Origin: Nostocoides sp.
GTDB taxonomy: Bacteria > Actinomycetota > Actinomycetes > Actinomycetales > Dermatophilaceae
Direction: 5' to 3'
Assembly: GCA_016716625.1 (NCBI GenBank)
Contig: JADJVJ010000001.1
Location: 992,001-1,056,000 of the forward strand
Length of the DNA: 64,000 bases
The translations under genes and the position numbers were made by a program. The notes below the pieces were generated by a model, which was given only the letters and a program-made list of their open reading frames with translations, made no database searches and was not told where the DNA came from. Below are positions 36,738 through 45,834 of this stretch, in pieces (position 1 is the stretch's first letter; every line of letters begins with the position of its first letter).

Positions 36738-36753
36738 GCGCGCCGTCATACGG

Positions 36754-36788
36754 GCGACGCCGCCCCCTAGAGCGAGGGGCGGCGTCGC
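36754..36788. terminator. Bidirectional terminator hairpin between ribF and the protease gene
   Basis: Perfect 13-bp arms (36754-36766, 36776-36788) around a 9-base loop, in the gap of two convergent genes. There is no T-tract, as is common in high-GC actinobacteria. Confidence 0.75.
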
Positions 36789-36821
36789 GGCGTGTGGGGC
36801 GAGTACCGTGGCTTGGCTCGC

Positions 36822-37772
36822 TCACGGGGTGTTGATGATCGCCACGATCGAGTTCAGCTTGCTCTGGGTCAGCCGGGCACCACTGTTGTGGGTCGAGGAG
36901 AGCGAGCCGAGGCCATTGGTGTGCACGGCCATGACGCACGGGCCGTTGGCGCAGTACGACGCGGTGGAGGAACGGAACTGCCACACCGGGGAGCCGCTCA
37001 TGCCGCCCACGGTGTCGTTGGCGTAGAAGATCCGGTCGGCCTGGGAGGCCGCGACCGAGCCGTAGGACATCCATTGCGTCTTCGGCTTGTCACCGGGGTA
37101 GCCGGAGACCCGGGTGAAGGTGCCGTCGAGGGAAGCGCTCTGCCACCAGGTGCCGTACCAGCCGGTGGAGTCCCCGGCCGCGCAGTTCAGCTTGACGATG
37201 CCGATGTCGTAGTTGGAGTCGGCGCTGTTCACCCAGTTCGTGAACGCCCAGGTGCCCCGTGAGGTGCAGGTGCCGTAGGGAGAGGTGCCGCCGTCACTGG
37301 CCGGTTTGAACCGCAGCCCGGAGTACCAGGTGCCCGCGGAGCCACCGGTGTGCACACAGTGGCCGGCGGTGAGCAGGGTGTCCCTGCTCACGAAGAACCC
37401 GGTGCAGTGCAGGGCGCCGCTGGAGCGTTCGATGAGGATGTTGGCCCGGTACGGGTAGGTCGTTGTCGGGGTGACCCGGAAACGGTTGTCCGTGCCGATG
37501 ATGCTCGTGGTGTCCGCGGGCTGGGCGGTGGTCGTGCCGCGGCCGGCGCTGGCTGGGGTCCCCGCCAGCTGGTCGGCCCGGACGAGCTGAACCGCCTGGG
37601 CCGCGGTGAGGGTGGCGCCCGTCGAGGAGACGAGGCTGCCACCGACCGGCACGAGTGGGGTGAGCGTCCCGGCGGAGGCCTGCGGGCTGGCGGCGGAGAG
37701 AGCCGCGGCCGCGAGGACCCCGGAGGCGAGGAGAGTGGCGAACCGCCCGGAGCGGGAGGTGGTGCGTGACAT
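36822..37772 (-). CDS. Secreted trypsin-like (V8/glutamyl endopeptidase type) serine protease
   Basis: A 316-residue exported protease. The signal peptide covers residues ~1-34 (ASA before the cut), followed by a pro-region of about 65 residues rich in Thr/Ala. The catalytic triad is visible: H138 in LTAGHCV, D189 in SNYDIGIV and S259 in GGMSGSPV. Four cysteines are spaced for disulfides (HCTG/GHCV and TCTS/LNCA). Ribosome site AAGGAG is 7 bases before the ATG. Probably secreted to the medium or cell wall. Confidence 0.88.
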   Translation of the reverse strand: MSRTTSRSGRFATLLASGVLAAAALSAASPQASAGTLTPLVPVGGSLVSSTGATLTAAQAVQLVRADQLAGTPASAGRGTTTAQPADTTSIIGTDNRFRVTPTTTYPYRANILIERSSGALHCTGFFVSRDTLLTAGHCVHTGGSAGTWYSGLRFKPASDGGTSPYGTCTSRGTWAFTNWVNSADSNYDIGIVKLNCAAGDSTGWYGTWWQSASLDGTFTRVSGYPGDKPKTQWMSYGSVAASQADRIFYANDTVGGMSGSPVWQFRSSTASYCANGPCVMAVHTNGLGSLSSTHNSGARLTQSKLNSIVAIINTP

Positions 37773-37882
37773 GGTGACTCCTTGGGGTGGGATGGCGTGA
37801 CGCTGCGGCGTCTCGATGCCATCCAGGAGTCGCGTGGCCCGCCTCTGATACCGGGGGCTAGCCGTTCTGGGGTCGGCGGCCC

Positions 37883-38305
37883 TCAGCTGCGCAGGGTGAT
37901 GTCCGCGGTCGCGGTGCCGTCCGCGGGGACGATGGTCTGGGTGACCCCGTTCGCGCGGGGCTCGGTCGTGGCCACCCGCACGGCATACCGGCCGGGAGCC
38001 AGCCCGGGCCAGGAGTAGCGGCCATCGGGCCCGGTGAGCACGGCGAGTTCGGGGACCGCCTGGCCGTCGAGGCCGGTGACGCTCACCATGACGTTCGTGG
38101 CGAGGCGGCCGTCGGCGAAGGTGACCAGGCCGGTGATGGCCGCCCGCGTCGGGGCGCTGGTCCCGTCCGGGGCCTGGGTGACCGCCGCGGGGGGCGTGGC
38201 CGTGGGGGAGGCAACCGGAGTCGAGCCACTGCTCGCGCACCCCGCGAGCACGGCCCCCACCGCCAGCGGAGCCAGGACCCGGTTGAGGTGCCGAGCAGCG
38301 GACAT
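37883..38305 (-). CDS. Lipoprotein with carboxypeptidase-regulatory-like beta-sandwich domain
   Basis: A 140-residue protein with signal and lipobox LAGC (cysteine ~23), a Ser/Thr/Pro linker and a single Ig-like beta-sandwich similar to carboxypeptidase regulatory-like (CarboxypepD_reg) domains: ITGLVTFADGRLATNVMVSV, GPDGRYSWPGLAPGRYAVRV. It has no catalytic residues, and is likely a cell-surface adhesive or structural protein. AGGAGG ribosome site. It stands upstream of, and in the same direction as, the protease gene. Confidence 0.7.
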   Translation of the reverse strand: MSAARHLNRVLAPLAVGAVLAGCASSGSTPVASPTATPPAAVTQAPDGTSAPTRAAITGLVTFADGRLATNVMVSVTGLDGQAVPELAVLTGPDGRYSWPGLAPGRYAVRVATTEPRANGVTQTIVPADGTATADITLRS

Positions 38306-38423
38306 GGGGCCTCCTTTGGTCATCCGGAATCCCGGCCCGTGGGACAGGTCACGGGGATTTCCCGGAAGGTCGACATTGTGGCACCATCGGGGCAACCGCG
38401 CTCCCCAACGACGAGGACACGAC

Positions 38424-40292
38424 ATGGCCACAGCGCTGACCCAGATCCCCACGCCCGCCGACGAGCCCGCAGACCTGGGTTTGATCGAGGGTCGAGCGCA
38501 GAGCGTGGCGCACCTCTTCCGGGAGCGCGTGGCCAAGACACCCCACCGACCCGCCTACATGTATGCCGTCGTCAGCGACGCCGGTGACGACTGGAAGACG
38601 GTCACCTGGAAGGAAGCCGACGCGGACGTCCGCGAGCTGGCCGCCGGCCTGGTGGCGCTCGGGGTGGAGCCGGAGGAGCGGGTCGCGATCGCCTCCGGAA
38701 CCCGGTACGAGTGGGCCCTGGCCGACCTCGCCTCCATGCTCGCCGGTGCTGCGACGACGACGATCTACCCGACGACGATCGCCGAAGATGTCGCCTTCAT
38801 CATCGCCGACTCCGGCTCCAAGGTCGCGTTCGCCGAGAACGCAGCCCAGGTCGAGAAGCTCACCTCGATCCGCGAGCAGACCCCCGGCCTGGAGAAGGTC
38901 ATCGTCTTCGACGGGGCCGGCGATGGGGACTGGGTCATCTCGCTCGCGGAGTTGCGCGAGCGCGGCCGGGCTCAGCTCGCCAGTGACCCGGGAGTCATCG
39001 ACCGCCGGATCGACGGGATCACCCCGGACCAGCTCTCCACCCTCATCTACACCTCGGGCACGACCGGCCGCCCCAAGGGGGTTCGGCTCAACCACGACTC
39101 GTGGACCTACGAGGCCGCGGCCGTGGAGTCGATCAACATCCTCAGCCCGGATGACCTGCAGTACCTCTGGCTGCCGCTGGCCCACTCGATGGGCAAGGTC
39201 CTGCTCACCCTTCCCCTGCAGATCGGCTGTGCCACCGCCATCGACGGTCGGATCGACAAGATCGTCGACAACCTCGCCGTGGTCAAGCCGACCTTCATGG
39301 GCGCCGCCCCGCGGATCTTCGAGAAGGCCTATGCGCGCATCCAGATGATGATGGCCGCCGAGGGCGGGGCCAAGGCCAAGCTCTTCGGGATGGCCAGTGA
39401 CGTGGGTCGCGAAGTGAGCCTGCTCCGTGAGCAGGGCAAGAGCCCCAGTGGACTGCTCGCCCTCAAGCACTCGGTGCTCGACAAGCTCGTCATGACCAAG
39501 ATCCGGGACCGCTTTGGGGGTCGGGTCCGGTTCTTCATCTCCGGCTCGGCAGCCCTCAACCAGGACATCGCCCGCTGGTTCGACGGGATGGGGCTGCAGA
39601 TCGCCGAGGGGTACGGCCTCACCGAGACCAGTGCCGCCACCTTCGTCAACCGGATCCGGGCCTACAACTACGGCTCGGTCGGCTGGCCGCTCCCCGGGAC
39701 CGAGGTGCGCATCGCCGAGGACGGCGAGGTGCTCCTCAAGGGCCCAGGGGTCATGGCCGGCTACCACAACAACCCCGAGGCCAACGCCGAGGTCTTCAGC
39801 GAGGACGGCTGGTTCCACACCGGTGACATCGGTGAACTCGACGGCCGCGGCTTCCTGCGGATCACCGACCGCAAGAAGGACCTCTTCAAGACCTCGGGTG
39901 GCAAGTACGTCGCCCCGTCGGCCATCGAGTCCACCTTCAAGGGCATCTGCCCCTTCCTCAGCCAACTCGTGGTCTACGGCAACGACCGCAACTTCGTCTC
40001 CGCCCTGGTCACCCTCGACCCGGAGGCGATCACCGGCTGGGCCGCCGCCAACGGCATGGCGGGCGCCTCCTACGAGGAGATCGTGTCCTCGCCGCAGTGC
40101 CGGGAGATGGTCCAGGGCTACATCGACCAGCTCAACGCGGGACTCAACCGCTGGGAGACGATCAAGAAGTTCACCATCCTCGGCAAGGACCTCACGGTCG
40201 ACGACGGAGAGCTCACCCCTTCGCTGAAGCTCAAGCGCAAGGTCGTCGCCGACAGGTACAAGGACGTCCTCGAGGCGCACTACTCGGGCTGA
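38424..40292 (+). CDS. Long-chain fatty acid-CoA ligase (FadD/FAA1-like)
   Basis: A 622-residue adenylate-forming enzyme activating fatty acids to acyl-CoA. AMP-binding motif YTSGTTGRPKGV is near residue 210, GYGLTETSAAT near 394, and the C-terminal TGDIGELDGRGFLRITDRKKDLFKTSGGKYV hinge is intact. This long form resembles FadD15-type ligases of mycobacteria. The ATG follows GAGGACACGAC. The next gene is separated by 52 bases and has its own promoter. Confidence 0.9.
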   Translation: MATALTQIPTPADEPADLGLIEGRAQSVAHLFRERVAKTPHRPAYMYAVVSDAGDDWKTVTWKEADADVRELAAGLVALGVEPEERVAIASGTRYEWALADLASMLAGAATTTIYPTTIAEDVAFIIADSGSKVAFAENAAQVEKLTSIREQTPGLEKVIVFDGAGDGDWVISLAELRERGRAQLASDPGVIDRRIDGITPDQLSTLIYTSGTTGRPKGVRLNHDSWTYEAAAVESINILSPDDLQYLWLPLAHSMGKVLLTLPLQIGCATAIDGRIDKIVDNLAVVKPTFMGAAPRIFEKAYARIQMMMAAEGGAKAKLFGMASDVGREVSLLREQGKSPSGLLALKHSVLDKLVMTKIRDRFGGRVRFFISGSAALNQDIARWFDGMGLQIAEGYGLTETSAATFVNRIRAYNYGSVGWPLPGTEVRIAEDGEVLLKGPGVMAGYHNNPEANAEVFSEDGWFHTGDIGELDGRGFLRITDRKKDLFKTSGGKYVAPSAIESTFKGICPFLSQLVVYGNDRNFVSALVTLDPEAITGWAAANGMAGASYEEIVSSPQCREMVQGYIDQLNAGLNRWETIKKFTILGKDLTVDDGELTPSLKLKRKVVADRYKDVLEAHYSG

Positions 40293-40332
40293 CCGGAGCC
40301 GCTCGCGAGTGAAGCAGGGCGTCGGCATCGCT

Positions 40333-40338
40333 TAGGCT
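40333..40338 (+). promoter_or_regulatory. -10 box for leaderless TIGR03960 radical SAM gene
   Basis: TAGGCT ends 6 bp before ATG 40345; there is no ribosome site. Confidence 0.5.
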
Positions 40339-40344
40339 GGTCCG

Positions 40345-42276
40345 ATGCCCGGTGAGTCGATCTTCGCTGTGCTCGAGCCGCTGCTCGAGCGGGTGAGCAA
40401 GCCGATCCAGTATGTCGGCGGTGAGCTCAACTCCCAGGTCAAGCCGTGGGAGGTCGCCGGTGACGCCACCGTGCGCTGGGCCTTGATGTACCCGGACGCC
40501 TACGAGGTCGGGGTACCCAACCAGGGCGTCATGATTCTCTACGAAGTCCTCAACGAGCGTCCCGACGCCCTCGCCGAGCGCACGTATGCCGTGTGGCCGG
40601 ACATGGAATCCCTCATGCGTGAGCATGGGGTGCCCCAGTTCACCGTCGACGGCCACCGGCCGGTCAAGGACTTCGACCTCTTCGGGATGTCCTTCTCCAC
40701 CGAGCTCGGCTACACCAACATGCTCACCGCGCTCGACCTCGCCGGCATACCCCTGCATGCGCGCGACCGCGGTGACGAGGACCCGATCGTCATCGCCGGT
40801 GGACACGCCGCCTTCAACCCCGAGACCATTGGCGACTTCATCGACGCCGCCATCGTCGGCGACGGTGAGGAGGCGGTCCTTGCGGTCACCGACCTCGTCG
40901 GCGCCTGGAAGCGCGAGGGCCGTCCCGGGGGACGGAGCGAGCTGCTGCTCGCTCTGGCCCGCTCGGGGGGCGTCTACGTTCCCCAGTTCTACGAGGTGTC
41001 CTACCTGAGCGATGGCAGGATCCAGCGGATCGCGCCCGACCCTGCCTACCCGGGGGTGCCCTGGCGGGTCGCCAAGCACACGGTGATGAATCTCGATGCC
41101 TGGCCCTACCCCAAGCAACCCCTGGTTCCGCTCGCCGAATCGGTCCATGAGCGGATGAGCGTGGAGATCTTCCGCGGCTGCACCCGCGGCTGCCGGTTCT
41201 GTCAGGCCGGGATGATCACCCGGCCGGTGAGGGAGCGCTCCCTCACCGGGATCACCGAGATGGTCGAGCGCGGGCTCGCGGCGACCGGATTCGAAGAGGT
41301 CGGGTTGCTGTCGCTCTCCAGCGCCGACCACTCCGAGATCGCTCCGCTCACCACCGCCCTGGCCGACCGTTACGAGGGCTCCCAGGTGGGGCTGTCGCTG
41401 CCCTCGACCCGGGTCGATGCCTTCAACATCGACCTCGCCAACGAGCTCACCCGCAACGGTCGCCGCTCCGGGCTCACCTTCGCCCCCGAGGGCGGTTCGG
41501 AACGGATCCGCCGGGTGATCAACAAGATGGTGTCCGAGGAGGACCTCATCCGTACGGTCGCGGCCGCCTATGGGGCCGGGTGGCGGCAGGTCAAGCTCTA
41601 CTTCATGTGTGGTCTGCCGACCGAGACCGACGAGGACGTCCTCCAGATCGCCGAGCTCGCCAAGCGTGTCATCGAGACCGGCCGTCAGGTGAGCGGTCGG
41701 CGGGACATCCGGTGCACCGTCTCCATCGGCGGGTTTGTGCCCAAGGCGCACACCCCGTTCCAGTGGGCGGCGCAGCTCTCGGCGGAGCAGACCGATGCCC
41801 GACTCGCGAAACTGCGCGATGCCATCCGCGCGGACCGTCGCTACGGCTCCTCGATCGGTTTTCGCTACCACGATGGCAAGCCGGGGATCGTCGAAGGGCT
41901 GCTCTCCCGTGGAGATCGCCGGGTCGGGCGCGTCATCGAGGCGGTATGGCGGGCCGGTGCCCGCTTCGACGGCTGGTCCGAGCACTTCTCCTACGAGCGC
42001 TGGATGGCGTGCGCTGCGGAGGCGCTCACGCCATACGGGATCGACGTCGACTGGTACACCACCCGTGAGCGCGGGGAGGACGAGGTGCTCCCGTGGGACC
42101 ACATCGACTCCGGCCTCGACAAGGAGTGGCTCTGGCAGGACTGGCTCGACGCCCTCGACGAGACCGAGGTCGAGGACTGCCGGTGGACACCGTGCTTCGA
42201 CTGCGGGGTGTGTCCACAGATGGGCACCCACATCGAGATTGGCCCAACCGTGCTCCCGGTCCCCACGGTGCGCTAG
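40345..42276 (+). CDS. TIGR03960-family B12-binding radical SAM protein
   Basis: A 643-residue protein with an N-terminal cobalamin-binding-like domain (MYPDAYEVGVPNQG, FGMSFSTELGYTN) and a radical SAM barrel with the CxxxCxxC cluster site (GCTRGCRFCQAG, near residue 282). Further cysteines occur near the end (CRWTPCFDCGVCPQMG). In actinobacteria it is normally followed directly by a DUF2344 gene and then rne. Here those genes lie 3.5 kb downstream after an insertion of three genes. The partner relation suggests an RNA or ribosome modification role, not proven. Confidence 0.9.
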   Translation: MPGESIFAVLEPLLERVSKPIQYVGGELNSQVKPWEVAGDATVRWALMYPDAYEVGVPNQGVMILYEVLNERPDALAERTYAVWPDMESLMREHGVPQFTVDGHRPVKDFDLFGMSFSTELGYTNMLTALDLAGIPLHARDRGDEDPIVIAGGHAAFNPETIGDFIDAAIVGDGEEAVLAVTDLVGAWKREGRPGGRSELLLALARSGGVYVPQFYEVSYLSDGRIQRIAPDPAYPGVPWRVAKHTVMNLDAWPYPKQPLVPLAESVHERMSVEIFRGCTRGCRFCQAGMITRPVRERSLTGITEMVERGLAATGFEEVGLLSLSSADHSEIAPLTTALADRYEGSQVGLSLPSTRVDAFNIDLANELTRNGRRSGLTFAPEGGSERIRRVINKMVSEEDLIRTVAAAYGAGWRQVKLYFMCGLPTETDEDVLQIAELAKRVIETGRQVSGRRDIRCTVSIGGFVPKAHTPFQWAAQLSAEQTDARLAKLRDAIRADRRYGSSIGFRYHDGKPGIVEGLLSRGDRRVGRVIEAVWRAGARFDGWSEHFSYERWMACAAEALTPYGIDVDWYTTRERGEDEVLPWDHIDSGLDKEWLWQDWLDALDETEVEDCRWTPCFDCGVCPQMGTHIEIGPTVLPVPTVR

Positions 42277-42302
42277 GCCTGTCGCGGAGCGCGTCGGGCT
42301 GA

Positions 42303-42308
42303 CAGAAT
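42303..42308 (+). promoter_or_regulatory. -10 box for the leaderless ion channel gene
   Basis: CAGAAT, one change from TAGAAT, ends 6 bp before GTG 42315. Confidence 0.4.
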
Positions 42309-42314
42309 GCCCGC

Positions 42315-43373
42315 GTGCCGCCCCGCGAGAGTGAGAGCTACCGACGTCGGATGCTGCTCTCCGGCGTGGCCCGCAACGACACGCCGCTGCAGCGGATCAG
42401 GTTCGCCCTGATCGGCTTGGTCGGGGTCTTTGCCGCCGGGACCTTCGGGTACATGGCGCTCGGGCTGACCTTCATCGAGGCGCTCTATCAGACCGTCTTC
42501 ACGGTGGCGACCGTCGGCTTCACCGAGGTCTTCGACCGCACCAACGGGCTGATGATCTTCACGATCGTGCTCATCGTCGTGGGCGTCGGCGTCGTCCTCT
42601 ACAACCTCGGGGTGCTCGCCGAAGCAGTCACCGAGGGACACCTGCGCGAACTACTTGGGAGGCGCCGTATGGACCGCACCATCGCTGAGCTGAGCGGGCA
42701 TGTCATTGTCTGCGGCTACGGCCGGGTCGGGCGGGCCGCGATCGGCCACCTCCTGGACACCGCGCACGCCGCGGTGGCCATCGACATCGACCAGGGCCGG
42801 ATGACCTCGTGCCCAGTGCCGTATGTCGTCGGCGATGCCAGCGACGACGAGACTCTCATCGCCGCCGGCATCATGCGCGCCCGGGCACTCATCTGCGCCC
42901 TCGACACCGACGCCGACACGACTTATGCGACGTTGTCCGCGCGGGCACTGCGACCGGACCTGGTCATCATCGGCCGGGCTCGCACCGTGGATAGCAAGCA
43001 CAAGATCGTCCGAGCCGGGGCCACCCGGGCGGTCAACCCGCAACTCATCGGTGGTCGGCGGATGGCGAGCTTCGCGCTGCATGCCGACGTTGCGGAGTTC
43101 CTCGACGGGGTCATGCACAACGACGAGGTTGACCACGAGTTCGAACAACTCCGGGTGCCGGCGAGCAGCCCGTTCGCCGGCCGCCGGCTCGCCGATATCG
43201 AGATGTTCCGCGACATGTCGGTCCCGGTGCTCGCGATCCGCGCCCCGCGCAAGGGGAGTTTCATCACCAACCCTCCGCGCTCGACGGTCATCGAACCCGG
43301 GGCCACGCTCATCCTGCTCGCCAGTTCGGAACAGATCGCCGCGGTTCACCTCGCTGCCGGGACCACGGACTGA
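42315..43373 (+). CDS. Two-helix ion channel with RCK (TrkA-N/TrkA-C) domain
   Basis: A 352-residue protein with two membrane helices (about 29-50 and 79-100) around a pore loop, then an NAD-binding RCK domain starting at GYGRVG (134-139) and a TrkA-C domain at the end. The layout is that of MthK-like potassium channels. However, the pore sequence is ATVGFTEV (filter TVGFTE at 66-71) instead of TVGYGD, so its ion selectivity is uncertain. A leaderless promoter precedes the GTG. It stands between the normally adjacent TIGR03960 and DUF2344 genes. Confidence 0.85.
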   Translation: MPPRESESYRRRMLLSGVARNDTPLQRIRFALIGLVGVFAAGTFGYMALGLTFIEALYQTVFTVATVGFTEVFDRTNGLMIFTIVLIVVGVGVVLYNLGVLAEAVTEGHLRELLGRRRMDRTIAELSGHVIVCGYGRVGRAAIGHLLDTAHAAVAIDIDQGRMTSCPVPYVVGDASDDETLIAAGIMRARALICALDTDADTTYATLSARALRPDLVIIGRARTVDSKHKIVRAGATRAVNPQLIGGRRMASFALHADVAEFLDGVMHNDEVDHEFEQLRVPASSPFAGRRLADIEMFRDMSVPVLAIRAPRKGSFITNPPRSTVIEPGATLILLASSEQIAAVHLAAGTTD

Positions 43374-43378
43374 CCCCC

Positions 43379-44314
43379 ATGGCCGAGGTGCACGAGGAGA
43401 TCACCCTGCGGTTCCTCGCCGCACCGACCGACGCCGGCCAGTCCGGCTCCGTCTCGGCCGGTCGGGTCCTGGAGTGGATCGACAAGGCTGGGTATGCCGC
43501 GGCCGCCCGGTTCAGCGGCAGTTACGCCGTCACCGCGTATGTCGGCAACGTGCGGTTTACCCGACCGGTGGAGGTGGGGCATCTGGTCGAGGTGACCGCC
43601 CGGGTCATCCACACCGGCCGCACGAGCATGCACATCATGGTCGAGTGCCTCTCCGGCCCCCCGGCGACCGGAGAACTCGCCGACGCCACGCACTGCCTCA
43701 TGGTCTTCGTCGCGGTCGATGCGCAGGGTGCCTCGGCTCCGGTGCGTGCGCTCGTCCCGCGCGGCGAGGCCGGACGGCTGCTCGAGCAGTGGGCGCTGCG
43801 CCGGGCCGAGGTGCGGGCCGAGATCGAGCAGGCCATGGCCGGGCAGGTCTATTCGGAGGCCGGCACGGCCCCGCGGGTGACCATGCGCTTCCTCGCCGCT
43901 CCGACGGACGTCAACTGGGGCGGCAAGGTGCATGGCGGGATCGTCATGCGGTGGATCGACGAGGCAGCGCACGTGCTCGCCACCGGATGGACCGGGAGCC
44001 CCCGCAACGTCGCCATCTTCACCGGCGGGGTGCGGTTCTATCGTCCGCTGCGGATCGGGCACCTCGTCGAGGTGGAGGCCCGGCTGTTGCATACCGGGCG
44101 GACCTCGATGCACATCGGTGTCCACGTCCGCTCCGGTGACCCCGCGACCGGGGAACTGGAGCTCACGACATACTGCCGGACGGTCTTCGTCGGGATCGAC
44201 GACGACCGCCGCGCGGTGCCGGCGCCTACGTGGGTGCCGGTCAGCGACGAGGACCGGGCTTTGCATGCCCATGCGCTCGACCTGGTGGCGATCCGGGAGC
44301 GCGCCGGGGACTGA
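43379..44314 (+). CDS. Double-hotdog acyl-CoA thioesterase
   Basis: A 311-residue protein with two hotdog domains. Each repeats the signature of acyl-CoA hydrolases: FLAAPTD, then RVLEWIDKAGYAAA and VRFTRPVEVGHLVEV in the first; NWGGKVHGGIVMRWIDEAAHVLA and VRFYRPLRIGHLVEV in the second. The first domain has SGSVSAG where the second has the GGKVHGG motif, so only the second half may be catalytically complete. The role is hydrolysis of acyl-CoA esters, possibly balancing the FadD ligase nearby. Confidence 0.85.
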   Translation: MAEVHEEITLRFLAAPTDAGQSGSVSAGRVLEWIDKAGYAAAARFSGSYAVTAYVGNVRFTRPVEVGHLVEVTARVIHTGRTSMHIMVECLSGPPATGELADATHCLMVFVAVDAQGASAPVRALVPRGEAGRLLEQWALRRAEVRAEIEQAMAGQVYSEAGTAPRVTMRFLAAPTDVNWGGKVHGGIVMRWIDEAAHVLATGWTGSPRNVAIFTGGVRFYRPLRIGHLVEVEARLLHTGRTSMHIGVHVRSGDPATGELELTTYCRTVFVGIDDDRRAVPAPTWVPVSDEDRALHAHALDLVAIRERAGD

Positions 44315-44341
44315 CCGGGTGCTGACCGGGCGGGTTGAGGG

Positions 44342-45709
44342 TCAGGCGTAGAGCGCGCCGACGACCTCACGGAAGAGGACGGTATGCCGGTCGACATCCT
44401 CCCGCGGGGTATCCGGGCACATGAGGGCCATGTTGTGGAACGGGGTCATCAGGATTCCGCGATTGCACATGGCCAGGTGCATGTAGGCGTCGATGTCCTC
44501 GTCGTGGGCGGCCGCGGCCTCCTCGCCGGTGCGGGGGGCGGGGCGACCGAAGCGGTACTCGGCCCGGGCCCCGAGCTGGCTGATCGACCAGGGGACATCG
44601 AACTCGTCCAAGGTCTGCTGGACCCCGCGGGTGAACTCGGTGGCGAGGTCGATCATGTGCTCGAAGGCCTGCGGCGTGAGCACCTCGCCGAGGGTGGCCC
44701 GCATGGCCGCGGTGGAGAGGGCATTGCCGGCGAGCGTGCCGCCGACCCCGCCGACGTCCACGATGTCCGCGTCCCCGGCGGAGGTGTGCCGGGTGACCGC
44801 CTCGGCGACCGCCTCGGTGATGCCGTAGGCGCCCGAGGGGATGCCGCCGCCGATGGACTTGCCGATGACGAAGAGGTCCGGCTGCAGGCCCCAGGCCTTC
44901 GTCGCGCCGCCCCAGCCCGCGGAGAAGGTGTGGGTCTCGTCGATCATGAGCAGCGCGCCGTAACGGGTCGCGAGTTCGCGCAGCCCCTCCATGAATCCCG
45001 GCTCGGGCAGGACGATGCCGATGTTGGTGAGCGCGGGCTCGGTGAGGATCGCCGCGACATCGCCGTGCGCCAGTTCGCGTTCCACCGAGGCCAGGTCGTT
45101 CCAGGTGGCGGCCCGAGTGGTCAGGCTCAGCTCGACCGGCGGGGCGACGTTGCCGGGACGGGACTCGGTCTTGCCGTCCGGGCCAGGGATGGCGAAGGTC
45201 TCGTCGACGGAGCCGTGGTAGCAATACCCGAAGACGAGGATCTTCGGCTTGCCGGTGGCGAGCCGGGCCAGCCGGATCGCCCAACGGTTAGCGTCGGTCG
45301 CGGTGAGCGTGTACGACCACAGCGGCATCCCGAAGCGCTCGGTGAGGTGCGCGCCGACCCACTGGGCGTCCTCGCTGGGGAGCATCGTGGTGATCCCGCC
45401 GAGTTCACTCATCCGGCGGGCTACGGCCGCGGCGGTCGCGGCGGGGGAGTGGCCGGCCATGGCGCCGGTGTCGCCGAGGGCGAAGTCGATGTAGGTGTGC
45501 CCGTCGACGTCGGTGATCCGGTTGCCGTGGGCGCTCTCGAGATAGAGCGGGAAGCCGCCGCTCCACTTGTTCATCCACGTCATCGGCACCTTGCCGAAGA
45601 GGTTGCGCGCCTCCCCGAAGAGGGCGCGGCTGCGGGGGTGCTGGGCCGCGTAGGTGGCCTGTTCCTCGGCGAGCAGCGCGGCGAGTCGGGAGCGGTCGAT
45701 GTCAGCCAT
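44342..45709 (-). CDS. Class III PLP-dependent aminotransferase (glutamate-1-semialdehyde-aminomutase-like)
   Basis: A 455-residue fold-type I enzyme. The PLP lysine is in LFVIGKSIGGGIPSGAYG, the aspartate in LLMIDETHTFSAG, and the substrate/phosphate site resembles HemL (LTATDANRWAIRLAR in place of NSGTEATM). That altered loop suggests an aminotransferase for another amino compound, perhaps an amine or beta-amino acid, rather than haem synthesis. A consensus promoter (45716-45743) lies directly before the ATG. It is convergent with the thioesterase gene, with a 27-base gap. Confidence 0.8.
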   Translation of the reverse strand: MADIDRSRLAALLAEEQATYAAQHPRSRALFGEARNLFGKVPMTWMNKWSGGFPLYLESAHGNRITDVDGHTYIDFALGDTGAMAGHSPAATAAAVARRMSELGGITTMLPSEDAQWVGAHLTERFGMPLWSYTLTATDANRWAIRLARLATGKPKILVFGYCYHGSVDETFAIPGPDGKTESRPGNVAPPVELSLTTRAATWNDLASVERELAHGDVAAILTEPALTNIGIVLPEPGFMEGLRELATRYGALLMIDETHTFSAGWGGATKAWGLQPDLFVIGKSIGGGIPSGAYGITEAVAEAVTRHTSAGDADIVDVGGVGGTLAGNALSTAAMRATLGEVLTPQAFEHMIDLATEFTRGVQQTLDEFDVPWSISQLGARAEYRFGRPAPRTGEEAAAAHDEDIDAYMHLAMCNRGILMTPFHNMALMCPDTPREDVDRHTVLFREVVGALYA

Positions 45710-45715
45710 GCACCG

Positions 45716-45743
45716 ACCTTAGTCGGTCGAACTCGACTGTCAA
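45716..45743 (-). promoter_or_regulatory. Consensus leaderless promoter of the aminotransferase gene
   Basis: On the minus strand a perfect -35 TTGACA (45738-45743), a 16-bp spacer and -10 TAAGGT (45716-45721) lie 6 bp before the ATG. CGACC/GGTCG arms flank the -10 box and could be an operator. This is the best sigma-70-type promoter in the window. Confidence 0.7.
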
Positions 45744-45820
45744 CTCTGCATGTAGCGACGAAATCCGGCAGCGTGTATGCCGTGGACTCGCCGAATCCGT
45801 AGGTGCCCTCCGGCCGCCGC

Positions 45821-45826
45821 TAGACT
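45821..45826 (+). promoter_or_regulatory. -10 box for leaderless DUF2344 gene
   Basis: TAGACT ends 8 bp before ATG 45835, without a ribosome site. Confidence 0.5.
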
Positions 45827-45834
45827 CGGACCCC

